A stretch of 64,000 nt of DNA, from assembly GCF_015706575.1 (NCBI RefSeq), contig NW_024037074.1, positions 5,208,001 to 5,272,000 on the forward strand, in the 5' to 3' direction. Made by a program: the position numbers and the translations under genes. Under the pieces are notes generated by a model that searched no databases, was not told the DNA's origin, and saw only the letters and a list, made by a program, of their open reading frames with translations. The stretch is from Patiria miniata. Its lineage: Eukaryota; Echinodermata; Asteroidea; Valvatida; Asterinidae. This document shows, one piece after another, positions 1 to 12,830 of this stretch (the first letter of the stretch is position 1; each line of letters starts with the position of its first letter).

Positions 1-2
1 GC

Positions 3-416
3 CAGGGGCGGATCCAGGATTTTTTGCAAGGAGGTGGGGGGGGGGGGGTTGTTTTATTAGCAACAAAATCTGAAATGTAGACACGTTTTTTTCCTCCGAA
101 CACTTGGCCTCCTTAAAATGAACAACTGGGGCGGGGGGGGGGGGGGGGGATGGTACCATATATCAATAGGGGGCGCTGTTCAAATGCAACGATTATTAAC
201 ACTAGATTACGGAATGGTGTACAAATACCCATATCTAAGCTGCCTCTGTCCGTATTTTTAACAGGCGCACATTATATGTACCAGTATCATTATTTTTGGG
301 AGCGTCAGAGCAGTATGGTTGGGTGGCATTTTTTTTTTAAGGAATTTCTATGAAAAAAAAAAGTTTTTTGACAGAGATTTTTTTTTTAACCACCCCCCCC
401 CCCGGATCCGCGCCTG
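3..416. mobile_element. hAT-like MITE, CAGGGGCGGATCC ends
   Basis: The ends are inverted: CAGGGGCGGATCC at position 3 and GGATCCGCGCCTG ending at 416. Long G and C homopolymers lie just inside each end. The interior has no transposase. The CAGNG start is typical of hAT elements. The left target duplication is cut by the window edge (only 2 bases remain), so it cannot be verified. A related, inverted copy lies at 15350-15634. Confidence 0.65.
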
Positions 417-1283
417 TATGCAACTCGACGTTTTTCATGGCTATTGCGACTTAATATGTCCACTTTGGCCCATATTCTAGATGTGGGGCGCCTTAGGTAA
501 CACATTTAGCGTATTTAATACAACATCCCTTCCGCCATGGAGACAATCTATGCACATATAAAAATGGAATTTAAAAACTTTTAAACTGCCTGCCTGCTAC
601 ACTGGGTGCGTGGAGCTTAGAGAATTATCTCAGCAAGCAGCAGGCAGGTGACCGTTAGGTCATGGCCAAATTCTGCTAAACGAACTTCAAAAATCTGTCA
701 GATTTATCAAAAATCTGCCAAATTCGCAAGAATTACTCGAAATACACTATAAACACTTAAAATCATTTGCAAATGTTGTTGTATTGCCTTAACCAAGGTT
801 CAAATTACATTATCAACGATCTATAGTCACAAATAGATGCTATTCAATTGCGTAAATTTCAGGCAAAACGCGGTTGCGTCACTACAAACTCCGGTTCCCA
901 GTAAACCTCAGCACCTAGACCAGCCAACCTGTCCCATTATTCAGGGGTTCGTTTGAAAAGATTAAAGCTTTTTAAAACAACTGTACCTTTTTTTCAAATT
1001 GTGCTGTTTTTCTGTCAAATATTCATTTTTGCAGAATTCTGTCAGAAATCTGCCAAAAAAATCCGTTCTGTCAAATTTTCCGTCAAACTCGTTTTTAGCA
1101 AAAAAATCTATCAAATTAGTCGAAAATCGGCTAAAACGGTCACCTTGACAAGAAGGCTGAAACTCAACACCGTGTAAATTGAGAAGAACAAGGAAGCATC
1201 AAGCTGGAACGTCAGGACCATTGTGTCCTGGACTCGATGACAACCCCCAAAGGTTGACGATGCTCGCAAAATGGCTGACACGG

Positions 1284-1870
1284 GGAAAGAGAAAAACAAT
1301 ATTTTGTCTCAATCTTCTGTCTTGTTTGTCTACTTTTCTGGACAAATCATCTGACCACAATTCAATTCAATTCAATGCATCGCATAATTTTTAAGATAGT
1401 GTAACAAGCCGGTCTATCGTTTCTGTGCAAAAGTGAGGCAAATGTTCTGTTTAGACTGCGACTGCAGCCCATCGCCAAGTTTTTCTCCGTGTTCCTACAC
1501 AATACACTTTTGAGGGAGAGAAAAACAATATTTTGTCTCAATCTTCTGTCTTGTTTGTCTACTTTTCATGACCGATCATCTGGCCACAATTCAAATCAAT
1601 GCGTCTCTTAATTTTTGAGATGTCGTTTCCAGCTGGACTATCGTTTCTGTGCAAAAGTGAGGCAAATTTTCGGTTTGAACTGCGACTGCAGCCCATCGCC
1701 AAGTTTTTCTCCGTGTTGCGACACAATACACTGTTGGGGGAGAGAAATACAATATTTCGTCTCAATCGTCCTTCTTGTTTGTCTACTTTCAACGACCAAT
1801 CATTTGGCCACAATTCAATTTAATGCATCACTTAATTTTTGAGCTGTCCAGCTTGACCTTGTCATCACAA
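1284..1870. repeat. ~226-bp tandem repeat, about 2.6 copies
   Basis: The same block recurs starting near 1284, 1512 and 1738. It runs from GAGAAAAACAATATTTTGTCTC through a CTGCGACTGCAGCCCATCGCC segment. Copies differ by scattered substitutions. Short open frames here have no recognisable protein similarity and are repeat-derived. Bases 420-1280 to the left hold T/A-rich, CTGTCAAAT-rich degenerate sequence and no gene I can see. Confidence 0.8.
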
Positions 1871-2260
1871 GGCGTGCGGATCTCAGAATTGTCCTCACCT
1901 GCAAGTACCACAGCGCAGACTGCGACACAGTATTCACACCGGAAATTGCATGGGTTGCAATATGCTGTGGGTGATGCTCTGGTTTATTTTAGGGATCTTG
2001 CATCTTTTGTTCCAAACTTTTCTGGAATTTGTGGTCACATTTTGAGTTGCTATTTCTTTCCTCGAGATTTCTCGATTGAGAAAGTTTCACACGAGTCTTC
2101 TTTTGTCATTGTCTGGTCATCGTTTTCGTTGCTGCACCTCTTTCGAGATAACATAGCAGTCGGCAACTGAACGGGTCTTAGACAATCATTTCCTCCGAGA
2201 AGATAGATACGAGGCATCAAACTTAGCGGAGTTGGGTTGGATTGCTCGGAGGAGTTTTAA

Positions 2261-3520
2261 TAGCCTACTGACAAAAGCGAAATTGCCGTGTCCAATTAAA
2301 TGAGCTGACATTAACCTGAAATGATTGACAGGTTAGCGGCACCGCCAAGGCTAGAAATGTAATACATTTTCTTCCAACACCTATCGGTTACTTCTCCAAA
2401 GAGAGAGTGCCGAAAACAGAAGAAAACCGACTGTAATTGATATACTTGATGAAAAAGAAATAGGCTACTGGCTTTAACGGAAATGAAATCAACGCCCTGG
2501 AATCACACTCGACTGCTACGGTCCTGTTGGCGAAATGCCTACTAGTCATGGCCCAAGACGCTATAGTGATCGATATTGGATCGTGCATGGCACAACATGG
2601 CCTACAGACTCTCACTAACGTCTTGACCATTTCGTTTCAGCGGTTTAACCTTTTCCTTACTTTCTCCATAGGCTTTCCTTGGGAACCAATCAGCGATCGA
2701 GAAAATGATGGATTGCCCGACAGTTGTATACGTGATCAAGCATCATCGCTTTCCTAGGGAACCAATCAGCGATCGAGAAAAGGTTCAATGGCTCACCCGT
2801 TGGTTGTAAACATACATGCAAGAGCAAGAGTTATCAAGCAAGAGCTATAAAATTGAACTGTGTTTGTTCGAATTTTTACAGACGGTCTTACTTACATAAA
2901 TGGCCCCATTGCTACGAAATTACCAAGACGTTACAGCGGATTCCGGCCCCCCCCCAAAAAAAAAATCTCGGCCGTCGAGTGACGAAAAATTTTGAAACTC
3001 AGCACAAGCATAAAGCAACTCTTCTTAAACATACCCAAGAAATTTCATGACTATAGGTCAAAGGGTTTTGGAATTATGGCTAATTATTTATCTATATGTA
3101 CGAATGGCAATTCTGCTCTGTGTACACGACGTATATGCGAAAATTCAGTTTTCACGAGACCGTGGACCGATTTTTATGTTTTTGGTATCAAAAGATGCGC
3201 AAAGCTCGAGGCTAAAAAGTCATAACAGCTCGGGTCGCGAAATATTTTTTGAGGCTATCACGGAAAATGTTGAGGGGGGCGGCGGATTCCGCCCCGGCCC
3301 CTTTAGGGTTAAAAAAAGGCATCAAATAAGTTTTGGAATCTGTTCTCCTATGTACCTGTTTTATCGTTAGGCTATTGACAAAGGCAAAATTGCAATGTCT
3401 AATGAAATGAGCTGGCATTCGCATGAAACGATTGACAGGTTAGCGGCACCGTCAAGGCTAGAAATGTAATACATTTTCTGCCGACACCTATCGGTTGCTT
3501 TTCCAAAGTGATCAGGCCAA
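2261..3520. repeat. Direct duplication at 2261-2420 and 3366-3520
   Basis: The block containing GATTGACAGGTTAGCGGCACC and TAGAAATGTAATACATTTTC occurs at both positions in the same orientation. Between the copies there is a smaller direct repeat (GGGAACCAATCAGCGATCGAG at about 2680 and 2760) and a partial transposon at 2930-3308. No gene is visible. Confidence 0.7.
2930..3308. mobile_element. Partial piggyBac-like MITE, same family as 35558-36013
   Basis: The right end GGCCCCTTTAGGG abuts TTAA at 3309-3312. The interior matches the reverse complement of 35558-36013, including a stretch with ACACGACGTATATG and a poly-C/poly-G block beside GGATTCCGCC. The left terminus is degraded, so only one TTAA flank can be seen. 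Confidence 0.6.
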
Positions 3521-3759
3521 AAACAGAAAGAAAGCCAACAGTAATGCGCCGATCGCTGAGGCGGGTTTAGCGACACTAGAATTTGATACAACATTCGACA
3601 CACAGTGACCATCTGGTGAATCTATTGGCAAACGCGGCCTGTACCCGTTCCGTGGAAAAAAAAAACAATGCCACTCTTTCTGATTCAGCCTTACGCCGCT
3701 ACGGCCGTGGTTATCATGGCACTATGAAATCGATCTGAAAAAGGAAAAGGCCCCGTCAA

Positions 3760-4000
3760 ATTCCGTACTGAAGTCTACTGACAATAGCTCTATTGTGTGT
3801 AGAAAGTAAGCACCAGATATGCGCTTAAAAAGTAGATCATGTCTTCCACATATAAACCTATATTTTGTGGTGTCAACAAGTTCAACTTTCTAACAAAGTA
3901 AAACAGCGATCGCACACTTTTGGGATGATCGGGTAAAACCCACGTGTTGGATAGAATAAAAACTTAAATAACGTTTGTAGAATCAAGACAGTGTTAATTA
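3760..4000 (+). repeat. Upstream-flank segment shared by the 4-Cys gene loci
   Basis: The sequence from the CCGTCAAATTCCGTACT region through a TATGCGCTTAAAAAGTAGATCAT-like block recurs at about 13770-13990 (+) and, inverted, upstream of gene B at about 21870-22070. It sits upstream of gene A in the same relative orientation as in gene B. This makes it part of the duplicated locus or an old interspersed repeat associated with it. Confidence 0.6.
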
Positions 4001-4853
4001 AAGGGAAAATGCAACATTTGAAAACATCGAAAAATAAAACTACCAAGTTGTTACGAAATACTTTACTAGGATGTTGGTAAATGACATGCTAAAGCATCCT
4101 GTAAAATTATGGCACCTGGTGTGAAGCCATTTTCAAGAAAATGGTATATTTGTATACATTTCCAACGCTGGTCGGCCGACCACCGTTGCAAAAACCTAAC
4201 TATTTTTCAATTACTGCTCCAAATTTACCATTTTTTTAGTCTAAATTTTGTTTTGTTAGCTATCGGTTCCATGTTCATGAATGGGTGCAGGCCAGCTAGA
4301 CTGGTTCCCTTACCTTACAATTTTTGATCCATTTCATCTTTAGTGGAGTCAGGGAACCAGACTACTTGAATATTTTTGTTTTTCTTGGTTTTTCCAGCAT
4401 TTTCGAACGCAAAACGTCAAACATGTCAGTGCAACAATATTTGATCTATTATACTAACCCCCCAAATAGTTCATTTCTGAAAATTACAGCAAAAGCCAAT
4501 GATGGACATTCCCTTTAAGAATCAAATATATTTCTTTTGTTTTGCACACCCCTGTTTAAAGAGTGGCAGAGGCACAGAGACTATCGTCCGCACTCGGTTC
4601 ACAGACCCCCCCCCCCCCCGACTTGAACCAAAATACTATAAAAGAAATGTACTCGGCGCAGTAGTGGCGCATTCGTTCAGTAGACATCAAGTTGCAAGCA
4701 GCAAGTGCATTTTCGCCTCCGTACTTCGTTTCAAGCTGAAATGTAAGATCTGGATAAACGTGGCCAAAGTCAAAACAGCTTGGTTATCATATTGTTCATG
4801 ATGGACGATATAAACTCTCTCGGGTGTACGTTGATATGACTGCCATGTATATA

Positions 4854-4860
4854 TATAAAA
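4854..4860 (+). promoter_or_regulatory. TATA box of gene A
   Basis: TATAAAA is followed by CGACATTGATGTACGC. The same TATAAAACG(A/G)CAATGATATACGC block lies at the equivalent place upstream of genes B and C. The start codon is about 240 bases downstream. Conservation between three paralogues supports a real core promoter. Confidence 0.7.
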
Positions 4861-5096
4861 CGACATTGATGTACGCATTATGTTACTTTTACCGCTGTGG
4901 CTGAGCACACTTCATAAAAAGCACAATACCGTGCAACAGCCGAATTAATCCGAATAAAAAAACAAAGGAAATACATTTTTTTTTGCAAAAGACTGCACTG
5001 ATTGATGTACGTCTAACATGGCGGCACAACAATAATCACAGGACGTTTCTTACCGTGTGTTTCATTGTCTCCCTCGTTTTCAGTATCATAGCAAGA

Positions 5097-8000
5097 ATGA
5101 AGCTCTACATGTGCCTGGTTCTCTTGATGTTCGTTGGATGTACCTGGGGTTTCTCACTGAGGGACGGTAAGTTAGTTGCTTCAAAAGTTCCGCCGTAATC
5201 TAAACGGCTTTCCATGACATCTGTAAGCCTATTCTAACAAGTGCGAGTGCACATTCAGCTCTGGCCGTGTTGAAAGGAGTGTTGCATGAGAGTCTAGCAT
5301 GAAATCGATCAAAAGCCAGAGCTTAAAATGCGACCCCGAAAAATGCGACATCGATGGCATATATTGAACATCATACTTTGGTTATTGTTTGGGATAGACA
5401 GACAGGCAGCCCGACCGACAGACAGACAGACAGACAGACAGACCATCCTGCCAGAGCTTAAAAACCACATTCACACTTCCCCATGGGAATTTATATTATT
5501 ATTCGATTTGATGATATTCTACACACATTAATAGGAATGCTTTCATTGTAGGGGAAAGAACACACACTGTCAACATTTGTTTTTCAAATCCCTCTGCTTA
5601 ATTTCAGATGATGTTCTATCTTAGTTAAATTTAGAAAAATAGAAGTTAGGTTACTTAACGATCAGTTGCTTAAGCACCGTCTTTAAAAGGGGTCGTTTTA
5701 TGCACACCAGAAAGTAATAATAAGATGATCACTTTTGGCTGTTGTGGAATTTCCTCCGAAAACTTACGAAACTTGTATGTTATGAAGCTTATTTAGTAAA
5801 AAAAAAAAGGGTTTTTGTTCGGTTTATTTTCAAATCTTTAAAGTTGCATTTCGGCCTGGAATGCGCCCAATTGGGCTACAAAACCGTTTTAACGAAATTA
5901 TATTAATTGGAAAGAGCATTTGAAAGTGGGATATGCACATCCACATAACCATCTTGCGAGAACCATGCGAGAACGAATTTCGGGGGTTATAACTGTAACT
6001 AGCACTAAACAGCTCGACTTAAGGGAGTTCCTGCCGCACAGTTGCTCGCATGCTGCGGATGTGTGAGAAACAACGTGCATGTGTTGGTGATGTGTATTAT
6101 GTGACACACAACGTGGTAGTACTTTGAAGAGACGCGTCTTGAAATACGTATGCGTATGCCACAAACTGTCCGCCGCGTCCGATGTAAACAACCGTGTGTT
6201 TTTTCGTCTTTTCTCGGAACGGTAAGACATTCGGTTAGTTTCCTTTCAACCAGGCCTTTGATATAGGATAAGTAAACAATCCAAAACATCATGAAAATTT
6301 GGGGGATTTCAGGCCGAATTGTTAGGGCTTTGTAACCAAAACAGTTTTATTTCAACCTTTATTTTCTTAATTCCGTGTCTACGAATTGAAGATTATGTCG
6401 TTGTTATCTTTAAGTACACTTCATGAAATATAAGTAAAAACCGTTTTAACTTCTTGCAGACTTTGATCCTGGGGAGAAAGAGAGAACCGTGTCAGCTCGT
6501 GTCAGTAAGTTCAGTGGTATTAATAGTATATAGTAGCACATGTTGACATTACGACATAAAAGAAGTGAATATGTAATGCTTGGGAAATATTGGAAAGACG
6601 TGTTTCAGTTTAATACCAGTGTTGTAGTACTCGTACTCAATACTTGTACTGGAGTACTACTCGATTTTTTTTATTTTTTTTTAGAGTACACGTACTCGTA
6701 CTCGTACTCGAATGTCAAAGTACTAATACTCGAAATGACGGGACTCGTACTCGGGCAGCAAGAACTGGTACTGGACATGTCAAAGTTGTACTCGATTATT
6801 TAAGTACGTACTCGTGCTTGAAAAAGGGTATAGCTTGAAGGCCTTATTTTATCGATACTTTCAGTTTGAAATGGTTGACTGGCTCGAAGTTTCCCGATTT
6901 TCCTCTGTGCATGCCTGTACAAACGCCTTTAACCCTCCGATGCAGAAAGCCCATTTTTACAGTAAGGGGTCCCCCGGGGACCCAAATATTTAGCGCCACG
7001 GTTTGAGGCTACACAACACTGTATCCACATGAACACAATCTTGCCATACATAGTCTGTGGTCAAGCCATGCACTGTCTACTCGCAAGTGACCTTGTTTGT
7101 GCATGTGTATATGGTGGGTCCCCGGGTGGGCAGAAATTGCGTCGGAGTTGTTTTGTGCGCGTGTATATGGTGGGTCCCCGGATGGGCAGAAATTGCATCG
7201 GTCCTTAGCCCAGGTTGTCATGCTCAGATATGCCTGACCCGGGGTCACACACTAAAGGTGACTGCATATATCCGTAGAGGGTGTCTCTTGCTAGGATTAG
7301 ATGGAAGATCACCAGAATTGGTTTGAATTTTTTTTTTTAATTAAGGTAATTAACCAAATTGGGTCCCCAAAAGGGCGAGATTCTGCGCCGGAGGGTTAAC
7401 AGCTAGCTGTGAGTGGCCTGGGTAAATTAGACCTGTGTAAATTATACGCACAGTGAACCATTTGCCGTGTGGCCGCGTATTCGTACTCGGAATACAAGTA
7501 CTCGTACTCGTACTCGGACATTGTACAAATACTCGTACTCGGAGACCTGTTCTTGAACTCGGAAGTATTAGTACTCGTACTCTTACTCCGTAACCTAAGT
7601 ACTCGGCAGTACTCGGTACTCGACTACAATACTGTTGAATACTGTCCCGGGAAAAGCTGTTTGTTTTCCTTGCAAATGTCAATGAAGTTTTGTTTGTTTT
7701 TGTAAATAAGCTTTCACATTCGTGCAGTTTTCTAATAACTTAAAGAGGTTTTTTCTGTATTGATGCATTATATTTCGATGTTAACAATTGTGCACACAGT
7801 ATTTCACTTTTGGTTATTCTTTCTGCGAAATGCATTCAAGACAACATATTCATGCATAGGTTTAACTTTTCCCATCTACTTTTAATGAAATTTCTAAAAG
7901 AAATATCGAAGCACATGTTTTAAAAAAATTACACAATCAATTGTATGTGCCACGTTATAAAAACTACTTGTTCGTTGGAGAATTAAATATATTAATTTAA

Positions 8001-8762
8001 ACAAGATTGAAAAGGCTGGTTATTAAACAAAACCATTTTCTACGGGGGCTAAAATTGGCCGAAAATCCATATTCCAGGGTTACGTCTTTCCAAGGACATT
8101 ATTCCTCATTGGAGCCTCTCAACCCAGGTTGAACTCAACCCTGGGAGAACCCAGTGCCGTGCGCTCCAGACTGAATTTTGGATATTTCAATCCTGCGTTC
8201 AACCCGCATCGTTTGAACACTTGTTTCACGCAAATCAAGCTTATCATGCTCAGTTACTACTGTTTTGAACCCTAGCAAGACTTTCAACATAGGTTGAAAA
8301 TCTCAACCTTGGTCTGGAGCAGGGTTGAGTTCAACCCGGGGCGAAATCAATCTCGGGGTTGACGCAGGGTTGACGCAGGGTTGAAATTCTTTAAGTGTGA
8401 AACGATGCATGTTTTCAACCCTGCGTCGACCCAGAAATTTGTCTATAGTGTGAAAAGGGCTGTAGTATAATACGAAACAAAACAATACCGGAAATTTGGA
8501 GTAAGTCCAACCCCTTGTCTTTGCTGAATTAAACACAAATCAGTTATCCTCGGTACATTTAAAGATGATAGTCTCTATTTTCAATCAACAGTAGGCTATT
8601 GTCAACACAAATATTGATATACGGGTCACTCACTTTCTGATGGTTTGTGTTTCAGCGCACTGGTGCTTGGTGGACGAAGATTGCCCCTGGGAACGGTACC
8701 ACTGTGATATTGAAGGGGGTTGGCCGTTTGGCATGTGCAATCCTGGCCCTCCGCATGAATGA
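5097..8762 (+). CDS. Gene A: secreted 4-cysteine peptide precursor (3 exons)
   Basis: Exons are 5097-5166, 6460-6504 and 8656-8762. All junctions are GT-AG and phase 1, giving 73 residues. Exon 1 encodes a clear signal peptide (MKLYMCLVLLMFVGCTWG). Exon 2 encodes a short acidic/basic linker of 15 residues. Exon 3 encodes the mature core with four cysteines spaced C-x5-C-x6-C-x10-C, ending PGPPHE and TGA. AATAAA follows at 8853-8858. Introns, promoter and exon 1 align with genes B and C, and the exon-2 donor context (GTAAGTTCAGTGG) is identical. The Cys spacing matches gene B exactly although the other residues differ. I recognise no named family. An antimicrobial, toxin-like or signalling peptide are all possible. 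A hAT-like element sits in intron 2 (6617-7634). Confidence 0.8.
5396..5442. repeat. GACA microsatellite in gene A intron 1
   Basis: GACAGACAGACA runs with one interruption (CCCGACC). Simple repeat in an intron. Confidence 0.85.
5840..6330. mobile_element. Interspersed MITE-like repeat in gene A intron 1
   Basis: It is bounded by GAATGCGCCCAATTGGGC on one side and GGGGGATTTCAGGCC on the other. The same ends and interior (GTTTTGGATTGTTTAC, TAAACAACC, ACACGT-rich part) occur at 20960-21468 and, truncated, at 34290-34640. A fragment occurs near 10700-10780. No coding capacity. Confidence 0.6.
6617..7634. mobile_element. hAT-like element with GTACTC hexamer arrays
   Basis: It starts CAGTGTTGTAGTACTCGTAC and ends GGTACTCGACTACAATACTG, a near-perfect inverted pair. 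It is flanked by an 8-bp duplication with one mismatch (tttaatac / ttgaatac). Arrays of the hexamer GTACTC lie inside both ends (6630-6800 and 7480-7620). The middle has a duplicated GTGTATATGGTGGGTCCCCG block at about 7105 and 7161. No transposase frame, so non-autonomous. It lies in intron 2 of gene A. Confidence 0.85.
8100..8460. repeat. Inverted-repeat element rich in CAGGGTTGA/TCAACCCTG
   Basis: AACCCAGGTTGAACTCAACC near 8125 is answered by inverted forms around 8300-8420, including tandem GGGTTGACGCA. This looks like a degenerate foldback repeat. No gene. It ends about 200 bases before gene A exon 3. Confidence 0.55.
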
Positions 8763-8852
8763 ATTGAACAATGGTAAGCCCGCCATTTTGAGCCACCCCG
8801 TCTGAAGGGTGCACACCGGTAAATAGGCCAAAACCAATCCGCCGAGCTCATG

Positions 8853-8858
8853 AATAAA
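8853..8858 (+). other. Poly(A) signal of gene A
   Basis: AATAAA lies 91 bases after the gene A stop codon. It is the first such signal downstream. Confidence 0.6.
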
Positions 8859-9119
8859 AGTTACACCGGCCCTCAAATTTGTTCTATATTAGAGAATTCT
8901 GAGAGCCATAAAGTTGGGAAATTGAAGAGACATGGCAATGAACCTCTGGCCCGGACTTGGGGCTTCCAATTTTGAGCATTTTTTTGATGCAATTGGGCTC
9001 AAAAGTGGCGCTATTTTGCCATGCTGTGGAGGGATAGTTTTTTCAAGATGGCTACTTTTCCGCTTTTGGGAAAATGGGGGTCGTCTTCTTTGGGTGAGAA
9101 TATCTCGAAAAGTCAATGG

Positions 9120-9500
9120 TCAACCCACCAAAAACTGGAAAGAAAATGAATGATGACATGTTGATCATCAGTGTTACAACTGATCATGTAGTGACCAACG
9201 GATAATGTATCACCAACCGATAATGCCACGTAAATTGACCGATACTGTATCCGATAATGTAACACAAAATTGACTGATATTGTAGTAAAATATGCTACAC
9301 TATCAGTCAATTATTGTTGAATGATCGGTCCTAACTAATAATGTAACAAATATTGACTCATAATGTATACATTTACTATACCCGTCATTTGTTTGTTACA
9401 TTATCGATTAGTGATACAATATCGCTCAATTTGTGTGACATTATTGGTTGTTGACACGTTATCAGTTGGTAACTACATTATCAGTTGCAACAAGTAGTCT
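9120..9500. repeat. Palindromic array of GATAATGT / ACATTATC motifs
   Basis: The left half carries CGATAATGTAACAC-type motifs and the right half their reverse complements (TGTTACATTATCG, GACATTATTGG). The block is therefore symmetrical around about 9350. It is probably a MITE with internal short repeats. No gene. Confidence 0.6.
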
Positions 9501-9913
9501 TTATTCCCTTGTGGCTCCGGAAAAGGATTTATTGAACTATCCTTCACATCTTTTATCATTGTAAACCTTGTGTTGGAAAATTACTTCCTTCACGAGCTTT
9601 ACATTCGTGCATAGAAAAACAAAATATTTAGAATAATTGGTGTCTAAACGTTTGGTGCCCTAAAAGGTTTCCTTCGTTACTGTATTTGATGACAAGATGG
9701 TATTTTTATATTCCCTTATCTCCATACAGATTGACAGTGTTTATCCAACAGCAAGGCTTCATCTTGAATAAATTTAAAGGGTTAGATTTGGCTTTTTTTA
9801 TTTCAATTTCTTTTCCTGATAAGACTTCTTTTTTAACAATACTGGTATCGTATAGCAGCCAGTTATTACATTGATGCCTTGACAGTGCTGATCTTGAAAG
9901 CTTATCATGATTG

Positions 9914-10544
9914 CATGGGCGTCGCCAGTATTTTTTTCTTGGGGGGTAAAAGCACACTTTCTCCCTTAAATCCTTGTAGTTTCTCTGGCATATTCTCAAT
10001 TTATCATTTTTTCGAGGGTGTGTGGGGGACACTTACCAACCCCACCCCTATTGACACCCCTGCATACATGTTGACGTTACATACTTAGTATGGACATTCC
10101 TTTCTTTTCGTGCAGCTAAGACAAAACTTGTGAAAAAACCCTCATTTTAATCATACTGTTAAAACTCTTTCAAACCCAATTTGTTTTCTATGATTCCGTT
10201 TATAGTGTTTCTCTTCATTTTGCCACAGATAAACCTAGCCTAAAAATGCCTCTAAACCTGTTTTGCAGAGAGGGCGGAAACCTTGTGTGGACGTGGGCAA
10301 GTCCACACAAAGTCGCTGCTACCTGGTTTATGTGGACCTCTTTTGTTCGGAAGTCCACGCAGTGAATGTTATGCTTGTACAGCTGCCCATTTTTGTTAAA
10401 TGTGTGTTGTTAAACTAATAGCAAATATGACTTCACAGCTCTTCTTCCTTTTTTTTTGGCCTTTTTCTTTCCTTTTTTTTATTTTCGGGGGGGGGGGGCA
10501 AGTGCCCGCCTTGCCCCTCCTTCCTTTGCCCAGCGACGCCCATG
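9914..10544. mobile_element. hAT-like MITE, CATGGGCGTCGC ends, perfect 8-bp duplication
   Basis: CATGGGCGTCGC at the left and GCGACGCCCATG at the right are flanked by the perfect 8-bp duplication catgattg. A poly-G tract lies near the right end. Same family as 59352-59594 and 39015-39271. Non-coding. Confidence 0.85.
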
Positions 10545-10744
10545 CATGATTGTGAATTTAAGAACGACATTGAAATCGAAATGAAAACTGTGAGTTATTC
10601 GTATAAAAGAGGCATAATATTCAACGCATGGCACATCGTTATTTTTAAAAGGACGCATATTATCCAGATCAATTCTTTTCGTTTATTAAAGGGGCACTAG
10701 CTCCTGAAATCCCCGATAATTTCATGTTTTGGATTGTTTACTAA

Positions 10745-11125
10745 TCCTATTTCAAACATCAGACCAAACCTCCGTTCTAGATCTAATCCTTTGCGTCTGA
10801 CTTTCCCACGTACGCTCAACAAAGCTGGCCAGTGACAAAACCTTTACGGTCACTGCAGCGAAGGAGTGGAATAGTCTGCCCTTTTCCATTCAAAATGTCA
10901 CATCTCTCGAGCAATTCAGGAAGCTGATCAAGACCCATTTATTCCACCAATAACCAATTCATTGTCTATGCTACCTGTTTTTATTATTTAACTTAAATAT
11001 TTATTAACACACCGAAACAGCTCTTGTTTACTTTAGTTGTTCTTTATTTGCCAGCGCTGTGATTTAGTTTGCTAAAAAGAGCGTTCTTAAATGCCGATTA
11101 TTATTATTATTATTATTATTCCTAC
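10745..11125 (+). mobile_element. 5'-truncated LINE (CR1/L2-type) 3' tail
   Basis: One frame reads TVTAAKEWNSLPFSIQNVTS followed by LEQFRKLIKTHLFHQ and a stop at 10951. This is the typical C-terminus of CR1/L2-like reverse transcriptase polyproteins. The insert ends in an (ATT)n tail at 11098-11120. Family assignment rests on recognition of this conserved tail. Confidence 0.7.
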
Positions 11126-11129
11126 AAAT

Positions 11130-12830
11130 GTACCATTAGGGAGACACGTTAGCGTAGAAAATTCGGTAGTAGGGAGACACGGGCTTAATAGGGAGACACC
11201 TAGGTGTCCCCCTATTTGCGCAGCCCCCCTTTAGAGACAACATTTTGCAGTCGCAATTGGGTTATATTTGTTGCTCGTGGTCTAATTAGTAAACATACCG
11301 AAATTCGTGGAAAAAGGACCAGGGAATATCGGGTTAGGGCACATTTAAACCGGAACATTTTTGTGCACAAGTCTATGGAAAAGTCTCCCTATTACCTCAT
11401 TGCCGGTAATCCTTATTATAATTATTAGTATTATTATTATCATGCATTTATCGTATAAGCAGCGCTGGGATAAGGAAACCTTTGCATCCGAGGATTTTGT
11501 TTTTGGAAAGGGCAGAACACAAGCCCCTGATAAAGCATTGTGTATTTGAGCCTGATTATTAATGGAGTTTCTCCTCCATATTTATTTAAGGTTAGATCAA
11601 CGCCCCTGTTCTAAAAGCTGATATACATAACACTGCATTTTGAGAGCGATCGACGAATGTTGCATTCAAGAACATGTAGTAATGCGACAACATAGCAATA
11701 CCATCATAAAACGTGACACTTCGATGTTACGCCCCGTCGATCTCACTAAACTGTAACAACTATAGCTGGGGCCATTGGTTGGAGCGTAACAGCGAAAATA
11801 ATTATATAATACAGTACGACTGGTTATTGTATTTTTTCTCGCCCAGGGCGTATTTATTTTGAATACTGTTTGTTTGAAAATGATAATTGACCTCAATTAA
11901 GAAACAGAATTTTGGTAGTGTTTTATGTAGACATCGTAATTTCAAACTGTCTTCATTTTTACAAAAGCTCAGATTATTAATCGTCATCATGGAGTTTATC
12001 AAGTTTGTGATTGCTGTAAATGAAGATTCAATCTTTAACAAAATCCTTGAAATCATTGGTTATTAATTGAACGTAGGCTATTTCACATTCCTTCAAGTTT
12101 TTCCTCCTCTTTCTTAAACTGACTTTGACTGATATAGCTATGAAGCAAATTAAAGGGACTCTTGCAAAATAATTGATCAGTGCACATGAATTTATTCAAA
12201 AACGCCTTTTTTCTTTTTTTTTTTAGTAGGGGGGTTCTGATTTGTTTTCTTTCTTCGTCCTCTACTTCTTCTTGTTCCATCCCAAAAATTGCATGTACTT
12301 TGTACACGATGTTTGTACCAGTCGCTTTGGGCATTGGCGCATCAGTGGCGCACCCAGAAAGTGGATGGGTGGGGGACTCACAATTTTGTTTTAAAGTTTG
12401 AATTTCTAATTTTTAACAAATGTTGCCAGAAAATGTTTGGCCGCTAAAAAAATGTATTTCATACATTTAATCATTACTTTTTTGGGGGGGGGGAAGGACT
12501 ATTTTGACGTTAGTGGCGCCATGTACACCCCTTTTGTACTACTTGGAAGTTGGCTGCATTCATATCACCACTGTCAATTTTTTTGTACAACCTCTTGAGC
12601 CCCCCCCCCCCTCTTTTTGAGTGCTCCACTGTTAGCAGACTGCTTCGACGCTGCGTGCGAAAAACTGTGATCAAGGGAGTATGCTGCCAAATCACACAGT
12701 GTTAATTTAGTCGATTTGAGCATTTTTTTCGTCATTATTGATTGCAATCGTACAACACCAGTTATCCTCTCATATCGTAACGCGGAAATTAATGTTCCAT
12801 ACAAGTGTAGTCGCGAACCACTCTTTCGGT
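11130..12830. other. No gene seen; repeat-rich spacer
   Basis: It contains ATT-rich simple sequence near 11415-11440, a CAGTGGCGCACCCAG terminus near 12343 with nearby poly-G/poly-C (12484-12610), and A/T-rich sequence. Small open frames show no recognisable domain or splice context. Confidence 0.5.
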